Made by a program: the position numbers and the translations under genes. Of a stretch of 11,832 bases of DNA, positions 7,621-11,832 are shown one piece after another. Source of the stretch: Cyanobacteria bacterium UBA947. GTDB taxonomy: Bacteria; Cyanobacteriota; Vampirovibrionia; Gastranaerophilales; Gastranaerophilaceae. A model generated the notes under the pieces. The model made no database searches, was not told the DNA's origin, and saw only the letters and a program-made list of their open reading frames with translations. How positions within the stretch are numbered: the first letter of the stretch is position 1; the number at the start of each line of letters is the position of its first letter. The DNA lies in NCBI GenBank assembly GCA_002293275.1, contig DBCX01000010.1:1-11832 (forward strand), given 5' to 3'.

Positions 7621-8466
7621 TCAACCTTTTATTGCGCCGTCGTTCTCACCGGAGATAAAGTAGCGCTGCAAGCTTAAAAAGAAGATTATAATCGGGATTG
7701 TGGCAAGCACGCTGCCGGCCGCGATAAATCGCCAGTTTGAAGAGAACGTCCCTTGCAAATTGTTAACACCGACCGGCAGCGTGTACATTGACTCTTGCGT
7801 CAGCACGATACTCGGCCACAAGAACTCGCCCCACGAGCCGATGAAAGTGAATATCGCAAGCACGGCAAGCGTCGGTTTCACCATCGGCATAAGCACCTGC
7901 CAAAATACCTGAAACGCGTTACAGCCGTCAATGATGGCGGCTTCTTCCAGCTCGCGCGGGATGGACAAAAACGCCTGACGCATCAAAAATATCCCGAACG
8001 CGCTCACCGCAAACGGCAAAATCAGCCCCAAAAACCCCGGCCCAGCCCCAAAATTATCCACAAGATTAAGCTTCAACGTAATCAGGTAAACCGGCAGCAT
8101 AATCGCCTGAAACGGTATCATGATCGTTGCAAGTATGGCAAAAAACGCGATTTTACGGCCTTTAAACTCCATCCTGGCAAGCGGGTATGCCGCAAGTGAC
8201 GACAGGATAAGGTTTAGCGCCACGGTGCCCCCTGCCACAACCATTGAGTTGACAAAATATCTGATAAAATCAACGCGCCGCCAGACACCCGCGTAGTTAC
8301 CCAGCGTCCAATCCACCGGGAAAAGCTGCGGCGGGTAGGCAAAAATGTTTTCGCTAATGCCTTTAAATGACGTTGACAAAAGCCACAGGAACGGAAAAAC
8401 CGACAACAGCGACACAAATATTAAGATTATATGGGCAAACCACTTGCCCCCCAATTTACCCCTCAC
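7621..8466 (-). CDS. Carbohydrate ABC transporter permease, MalG/UgpE type
   Basis: This is the second inner-membrane permease of a CUT1-type sugar or glycerol-phosphate importer. The 281 residues show the usual six hydrophobic segments. The cytoplasmic EAA loop, ELEEAAIIDGCNAF (172-185), contacts the ATPase. The C-terminus ends YFISGENDGAIKG, typical of MalG/UgpE/LacG proteins. The start is GTG (8464-8466), overlapping the TGA of the upstream permease as GTGA, so translation is probably coupled. No solute-binding protein or ATPase gene lies nearby. The stop codon touches the stop of the convergent DHH gene with no spacer. The sugar cannot be predicted from the permease alone. Confidence 0.94.
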   Translation of the reverse strand: MRGKLGGKWFAHIILIFVSLLSVFPFLWLLSTSFKGISENIFAYPPQLFPVDWTLGNYAGVWRRVDFIRYFVNSMVVAGGTVALNLILSSLAAYPLARMEFKGRKIAFFAILATIMIPFQAIMLPVYLITLKLNLVDNFGAGPGFLGLILPFAVSAFGIFLMRQAFLSIPRELEEAAIIDGCNAFQVFWQVLMPMVKPTLAVLAIFTFIGSWGEFLWPSIVLTQESMYTLPVGVNNLQGTFSSNWRFIAAGSVLATIPIIIFFLSLQRYFISGENDGAIKG

Positions 8467-9329
8467 AGTCCGTATTTTTTCCTTTCAAAACAATAAATAT
8501 TAACAAAACTAAACGCCATAACAATCACCAGCAGCACAACGGCCATAGCGGACGAGTAGCCAAGGTCAAGGTTCTCAAACGCGCGCTCGTAGATATAATA
8601 AACGATTGTTTTGCTTGAATTGAGCGGTCCGCCTTTTGTCATGACATAGATTTCGGCAAAGACTTTCATCGCGGAAATCGCGGAAATCGTTGTGACAAGC
8701 GCGATTGTGGGCATAATGTGCGGTATGGTGACGGTCAAATGTTTGCGCAAAAAGCTTGCCCCGTCAATATCGGCTGCCTCGTAAAGCTCGCGCGGCACGC
8801 TCATCAGCGCGGCAAGATAAATCATCATATAATACCCGATACCTTTCCAAATCGTCACAATAATCACGGAAATCAGAGACCACCTGGGGTCTGTGAGCCA
8901 GCCAATCGGGTTCAGCCCCGCCAATTGCACAAAATAATTTATCACACCGGCTTGTGCGTATAGCCATTTGAACGCGATTGCGGCAACAACAATTGACACG
9001 ATGACCGGCAGGTAAATCAGGATTTTGTAAACGGTTTGGCCGCGGATTTTTTGGTTAATCAGCACGGCCAAAAACAGCGGCACGATGACCAAAACCGGCA
9101 CCGCAACAAAAAGATAAACAAATGTCTGACCCAAAACCTGCCAGAAAACAGGGTCCGCGAACATTTGCGCGTAGTTTTTAAACCAGACAAAATCCGGGCT
9201 GTAAATGCTGCGGGTGTAGTCCAAAAAACTCAAACCCACGGTTTGAAAAAACGGCAGGAAAAAAAATACCGTCAAAACCAGTCCGGCCGGCGCTAAAAAC
9301 AAGTAGGGTGCATAAGATTTCATCCGCAT
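8463..9329 (-). CDS. Carbohydrate ABC transporter permease, MalF/UgpA type
   Basis: First permease of the same CUT1 importer. The 288 residues contain a hydrophobic first segment (SYAPYLFLAPAGLVLT and onward) and further membrane segments. The EAA loop is ELYEAADIDGASFLRKHLTVTIP (181-203, key residues E184, D189, G190). Near residues 230-260 is MTKGGPLNSS, with YIYERAF and LGYSSA after it, the signature of UgpA/LacF-like subunits. Two starts are possible, ATG at 9329 and ATG at 9323. The first lies exactly six bases after a TACAAT box, so a leaderless transcript beginning at that ATG is the best reading; no Shine-Dalgarno sequence is present. It overlaps the second permease by four bases and is divergent from the sigma factor gene. 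Confidence 0.94.
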   Translation of the reverse strand: MRMKSYAPYLFLAPAGLVLTVFFFLPFFQTVGLSFLDYTRSIYSPDFVWFKNYAQMFADPVFWQVLGQTFVYLFVAVPVLVIVPLFLAVLINQKIRGQTVYKILIYLPVIVSIVVAAIAFKWLYAQAGVINYFVQLAGLNPIGWLTDPRWSLISVIIVTIWKGIGYYMMIYLAALMSVPRELYEAADIDGASFLRKHLTVTIPHIMPTIALVTTISAISAMKVFAEIYVMTKGGPLNSSKTIVYYIYERAFENLDLGYSSAMAVVLLVIVMAFSFVNIYCFERKKYGL

Positions 9330-9342
9330 ACAATAATTGTAT
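9328..9342. promoter_or_regulatory. 15-bp perfect palindrome over the permease start, possible operator
   Basis: ATACAATAATTGTAT is a perfect 7+1+7 inverted repeat spanning the -10 box and the first two bases of the first start codon of the permease operon. A repressor dimer bound here would block transcription. The left half may simply mirror the TACAAT box by chance, so the operator role is unproven. Confidence 0.3.
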
Positions 9343-9344
9343 CA
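9336..9344 (-). promoter_or_regulatory. Predicted extended -10 promoter of the ABC permease operon (leaderless arrangement)
   Basis: On the minus strand TGATACAAT occupies 9344-9336, an extended -10 box. Six bases separate it from the ATG at 9329, the same spacing as at der. No convincing -35 box lies 16-18 bp upstream and no Shine-Dalgarno sequence is present. Confidence 0.6.
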
Positions 9345-9380
9345 CAGTTCATCTGTTTAAATGATGAAATAGGACGCAAA

Positions 9381-9391
9381 TATTATAGAAT
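9381..9391 (+). promoter_or_regulatory. Candidate -10 region for the sigma factor gene
   Basis: TATTATAGAAT contains the -10-like hexamers TATTAT (9381-9386) and TAGAAT (9386-9391). Transcription would begin near 9393-9398, giving a short leader of about 20-25 bases before the ATG at 9419. No good -35 box is visible, so this rests on AT-rich similarity only. Confidence 0.3.
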
Positions 9392-9418
9392 GTTAATAGT
9401 TAAAACTTGGGTGGAAGA

Positions 9419-10237
9419 ATGAGCCAGAACTTTGATTTTTCAGCTTATAACAGCATTAAGCGGCTGGGTGAGGCAGAGCTTGCCGAGCTTTGGGGCGAAT
9501 TTTTCAAGGACAAAACCCAAAAAGAGGTGCGTGACAAGCTGATTGTGCAGCATATTTATTTGATTCGGTATGTTGTGTCACGCGTGAAGGTGACGCTGCC
9601 CGCGACGATTTCGCTTGAGGATATCACAGGTTACGGGGTTGAGGGCTTGATCAACGCGATTGAGCGCTACTCACCACAAAAGAATACGCGGTTTGAGACC
9701 TACGCGCTTATCCGTATCCGCGGCGCGATTTTAGATAGAATCCGCGCGGACGACTTTTTGCCGCGCAGCATCAGAAAAAAAATTAAAGAAATTAAACTTG
9801 TTCAAGAGGAGTTAAAACAAGAGCTTGGCCGGATGCCAACCACATCCGAGGTCGCTGAGCGCACCGGCATGGAGGCCGAGAAGATTAACAAGATTTTGGC
9901 CGAAGAGGTCACGATGACATCAATTTATGACAAAAAAGGCGCGTCCGAGGACAGTATTGAGATTATTGATACGATTGAAGACGAAAGCAAAATGACGCCC
10001 GAGCAGGAAACCGAAGACAAGGATGTCAAAAAGCAGCTGGAAAACGCTTTGAAGCGCCTGCCGGAGCGCGAGCGCTCAATTATGGTGCTGTACTACCAGA
10101 AAAACATGACACTCAAAGAAATCGGTGAAACGCTTGCGCTGTCCGAATCACGCACATGCCAGCTGCACGCGGCAGCAATTATGAAGTTGAAAAATACCCT
10201 CTCGGAAGACCGCGGAATGCGTAGGAGTATTGTCTAG
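9419..10237 (+). CDS. RNA polymerase sigma factor, FliA/WhiG (sigma-28) family
   Basis: This sigma factor would direct RNA polymerase to a specialised promoter set. The protein (272 residues from ATG 9419) has region 2 (LEDITGYGVEGLINAIERY, with FETYALIRIRGAILDRIR and FLPRSIRKKIK after it), region 3 (LGRMPTTSEVAERTGM) and region 4 (LPERERSIMVLYYQ, LKEIGETLALSESRTCQLHA, IMKLK). The length and the IRGAILDRIR segment fit FliA/WhiG rather than RpoD or SigB. I chose the ATG at 9419 over the in-frame TTG at 9407 because the bases between (GGTGGA) look like a weak ribosome binding site. FliA usually serves flagellar and chemotaxis genes, but none are in the window, so the regulon is unknown; no anti-sigma gene (FlgM) is visible. 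It is divergent from the permeases, and its TAG shares a CTAG with the stop of the convergent gene. Confidence 0.92.
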   Translation: MSQNFDFSAYNSIKRLGEAELAELWGEFFKDKTQKEVRDKLIVQHIYLIRYVVSRVKVTLPATISLEDITGYGVEGLINAIERYSPQKNTRFETYALIRIRGAILDRIRADDFLPRSIRKKIKEIKLVQEELKQELGRMPTTSEVAERTGMEAEKINKILAEEVTMTSIYDKKGASEDSIEIIDTIEDESKMTPEQETEDKDVKKQLENALKRLPERERSIMVLYYQKNMTLKEIGETLALSESRTCQLHAAAIMKLKNTLSEDRGMRRSIV

Positions 10238-11340
10238 GTGTTTTTGTATCTTGACATAATATCGTCTATTTTGACGGCTATTTCTTCATCGCTTGCTTTT
10301 GGATTAGCTTTTAAAAATTCAGCTAATTCCGAATTAATTGCAGCCCCACATTCACCATCTTTCACTGAGAAAGTTAATGTTTCGCTGCGGTCGCCAATAC
10401 TATACGAACCGTCGTAGTCATACCAGGTGACAAGTGTTGGGTCTTTTAACGCTGTCGGGTTAATAATCTTGCTGTCATCACCGCTTCTGACATAAACAGA
10501 ATACGCTGCTGTTAAGTCACTGCCGTCGCCTTTTCCGTTTAGCGGGATGGAGTATTTTACACCATCATGTTCAACTTCAATAGGTTCAGATGGTACGTAT
10601 ATCTTGGATGCACCGTTATAACAGTTTTTTGCCTCGGAAAGACTAGTCCAGTTGTTGGCAACATCTTTAGGAACGCCCTGGGCAATTGCCATCTTTTTGG
10701 TAGCTGCCAGCATTACGGCGTTTTTCTTATCTTGGTCAGTAATTTTTGTACCATCCGAGGATGTCATGTTATTAGTATCACACCAGGCTTTCATATTTTC
10801 AGCCGGGTTGGATTGTGCGTTTATTGCATCATAATTACCGATCTTCAATGCATCGAGTGCTTCCTGTGTATCAATAGTTACCGTTTCACCGGAATTCAGT
10901 GTCGTTGTCACCGGAAATGTCGTTGGAGTCTCCGATATATCTGCTAAATTAACGTGTTCCATAACGGCCATGTTGGCTTTACCGCTTTCCCAAGTCTTTA
11001 CGTCAGCAGGTTCTTTACGTATGGCAACATCTTCGGACATGGTTTTTGTTTTTGTTGTCACTTCACCTTCAACGGCCGGCTTATCCGGCTGCTGGACAGC
11101 TTGCGGTGCGTCCGGCAGGGTGCCGTTCATCATCGACAATATCGCCGTTGCCATGTTAAGTTTTTCAGCAAGCGTCGGCTGCGGAGCGCACGGCGCAGGC
11201 GGCGGTGGCGGCGGCCCTATCTTCAGTCTGGGCCCGAATAAACTGCCCTGCGGACGCTGCGGCGTACCACCTCCTGCCTTATGCCAGCGGGCTGCCTGAA
11301 CCGAGCCAAATTCACGACTGCAACGGTTTATTCCTGTCAT
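10234..11340 (-). CDS. Unrecognised 368-residue protein with proline run
   Basis: I do not recognise this protein. The N-terminal 60 residues are basic and Gly/Pro-rich, with a run of six prolines at 43-48 followed by APCAPQ, and there is no signal peptide or membrane segment. A predicted helix (TLAEKLNMATAILSMMNG, about 56-73) follows, then a Thr/Lys/Glu-rich linker. From about residue 130 the sequence looks folded, alternating beta-type segments (VTTTLNSGETVTIDTQEA; VEHDGVKYSIPLNG) with helices (KNAVMLAATKKMAIAQGV). The C-terminus has TWYDYDGSYSIGDRSETLTF and a final charged helix. The ATG at 11340 is preceded by purine-rich AAAGAGAG, a plausible ribosome binding site, unlike the leaderless genes here. 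A predicted terminator separates it from the OmpA/MotB-like gene upstream, so it probably has its own promoter. Codon use resembles its neighbours. Confidence 0.8.
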   Translation of the reverse strand: MTGINRCSREFGSVQAARWHKAGGGTPQRPQGSLFGPRLKIGPPPPPPAPCAPQPTLAEKLNMATAILSMMNGTLPDAPQAVQQPDKPAVEGEVTTKTKTMSEDVAIRKEPADVKTWESGKANMAVMEHVNLADISETPTTFPVTTTLNSGETVTIDTQEALDALKIGNYDAINAQSNPAENMKAWCDTNNMTSSDGTKITDQDKKNAVMLAATKKMAIAQGVPKDVANNWTSLSEAKNCYNGASKIYVPSEPIEVEHDGVKYSIPLNGKGDGSDLTAAYSVYVRSGDDSKIINPTALKDPTLVTWYDYDGSYSIGDRSETLTFSVKDGECGAAINSELAEFLKANPKASDEEIAVKIDDIMSRYKNT

Positions 11341-11372
11341 AGTCTCTCTTTCTTTTATTACTCTCTATAAAT

Positions 11373-11406
11373 AAAAAAACATGCAAAAACGCCCGATTTC
11401 AGCATG
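11373..11406 (-). terminator. Predicted rho-independent terminator after the OmpA/MotB-like gene
   Basis: Read on the minus strand, CATGC pairs with GCATG. After one T-T mismatch, GAAA pairs with TTTT (one G-T), around the loop TCGGGCG. Seven Ts follow directly. It starts 28 bases beyond the stop of the OmpA/MotB-like gene and ends 32 bases before the next start codon. The stem is short and AT-containing, so confidence is moderate. Confidence 0.5.
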
Positions 11407-11434
11407 GCCGCATGATTTTACAATCTGTTACAAA

Positions 11435-11832
11435 CTATTTTGCGTAATCCGTTATAACAAAATCCAGACGGCCGGCCGGCAGCGCAGGCTCCGGCATCCA
11501 ATCCCCGAACGCGCTCATAGAAAGCTTTTTTTGGGGCACCTTGCCTGTCAAATACTTAAAAACGCTTGCCGCACGCGCCATTGACGTTTCCCAATCACCG
11601 CCGTGGCACTCTATCGTGCAGTTTTGCCCTGCGGCGTTTATCGCGTCTGCAACCTTGTCCAAAACCGGCAGCGCCGATTGCCGAATTTTGTCGTCCTTGA
11701 AAACATCGCCCTCCGGCACGCTGATAATCGTCCCGCGCGGCACATGCGTGTAAATTAGCCCGTCACCCTGAACTTGTTTCAGGGTCTTGTCATCACTGCT
11801 TTGTTGGTCAGATGCCGAAACAAGTTCGGCAT
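11435..11832 (-). CDS. OmpA/MotB-like peptidoglycan-association domain protein, 5' end outside window
   Basis: The last 110 or so residues match the OmpA/MotB C-terminal domain, which anchors envelope proteins to peptidoglycan. A first strand (LIYTHVPRGTIISVPEGDVF) is followed by the helix LPVLDKVADAI, then IECHGGDWETSMARAASVFKYL (written here as 11558-11623), KLSMSAFGD and GRLDFVI. DWETSMARA aligns with the NWELSxxRA motif of MotB, keeping the arginine. The loop before it is shortened and the usual GHTD aspartate is replaced (CHGG), and the usual NRR near the end reads AGR. The only visible start, GTG at 11743, falls inside the first conserved strand, and the frame stays open to the window end, so the true start is probably outside. 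That upstream frame is a palindromic repeat read as LVSASDQQSSDDKTLKQVQG. No flagellar stator gene is adjacent. Confidence 0.75.
   Translation of the reverse strand, partial: AELVSASDQQSSDDKTLKQVQGDGLIYTHVPRGTIISVPEGDVFKDDKIRQSALPVLDKVADAINAAGQNCTIECHGGDWETSMARAASVFKYLTGKVPQKKLSMSAFGDWMPEPALPAGRLDFVITDYAK
11761..11832. repeat. Palindromic dispersed repeat (CACCCTGAACTTGTTTCAGGG type), cut by window end
   Basis: Two hairpins are visible: ACCCTGAA (11765-11772) with TTCAGGGT (11778-11785), and ATGCCGAA (11812-11819) with TTCGGCAT (11825-11832). The two halves are also inverted copies of each other: GAACTTGTTTC (11770-11780) and GAAACAAGTTC (11817-11827) are exact reverse complements. From memory, elements beginning CGTCACCCTGAACTTGTTTCAGGG and closing with a mirrored half are dispersed in many bacterial genomes. 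Here the element lies in an open frame that continues into the OmpA/MotB-like domain. Its far edge is probably a few bases beyond the window. Confidence 0.8.

Noticed and set aside
9407..9418. TTG at 9407 as start of the sigma factor
   Set aside because: It would add four residues encoded by what looks like the ribosome binding site; the ATG at 9419 fits better.
11200..11218. G-rich tract on the plus strand as a possible G-quadruplex
   Set aside because: It is the antisense of proline codons and consists of GG pairs rather than GGG runs; the proline run explains it.
11417..11430. Plus-strand TACAAT (11419-11424) and TGTTACAA resembling the leaderless promoter motif
   Set aside because: No start codon or credible gene follows on the plus strand; it lies just beyond the stop of the OmpA/MotB-like gene.
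1..11832. A new defence system, biosynthetic cluster or mobile island
   Set aside because: Neighbouring genes face mixed directions and belong to ordinary housekeeping or transport families. No integrase, transposase, nuclease-effector pair or array was seen.

Overview
The window is a dense stretch of bacterial chromosome. It holds seven intact or nearly intact protein genes, two genes cut by the window edges, two truncated gene remnants and two palindromic repeat elements. I see no tRNA, rRNA, CRISPR array, transposase or phage gene. The best guess for the host is an uncultured gut-type bacterium of the Gastranaerophilales (Vampirovibrionia/Melainabacteria). The main basis is the pilin-like remnant, whose core (VAALTMPGLVTNYQKQ..., then TKLKKAYNILTNAV) resembles the many minor pseudopilins I associate with that group; a FliA/WhiG sigma factor in a region without flagellar genes fits. 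Base composition looks balanced rather than AT-rich, which is not typical of the order. A gut alphaproteobacterium or another lineage rich in the same repeats cannot be excluded.

Layout. 1-1412 (+): an unrecognised protein with a Met/Phe/Gly-rich start, a long acidic disordered middle and two similar small C-terminal units. 1488-2810 (+): Der (EngA) GTPase. 2812-2885: a palindromic repeat filling nearly the whole gap. 2891-3487 (-): a type IV pilin-like gene without its N-terminus. 3486-3593 (+): the C-terminal half of an XRE-type helix-turn-helix gene, joined directly to the pilin break. 3583-5895 (-): RecJ exonuclease. 5962-7620 (+): a long DHH/DHHA1 phosphoesterase of the NrnA type, divergent from recJ. 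7621-9329 (-): two sugar-type ABC permeases. 9419-10237 (+): FliA/WhiG sigma factor. 10234-11340 (-): an unrecognised proline-containing protein. 11435-11832 (-): an OmpA/MotB C-terminal domain, cut by the window end, with a palindromic repeat read in frame just upstream of the domain.

The genes do not form one pathway. Der serves ribosome assembly, RecJ and the NrnA-like protein are DHH-family nucleic-acid enzymes, the permeases belong to an importer whose binding protein and ATPase are elsewhere, and the sigma factor and OmpA/MotB-like protein point to an envelope or motility-type regulon. Gene ends are packed very tightly: the NrnA-like gene and the second permease abut with no gap, and the sigma factor and the 10234 gene share a CTAG containing both stop codons.

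The most interesting signals are these. (1) der, recJ and the first permease all lack a Shine-Dalgarno sequence and carry TG-N-TACAAT ending 6-7 nt before the ATG, which predicts leaderless mRNAs. (2) A clean junction fuses two divergent genes that have each lost their 5' half. (3) A palindromic repeat is apparently translated inside an OmpA/MotB-like protein. I found no convincing new multigene system.
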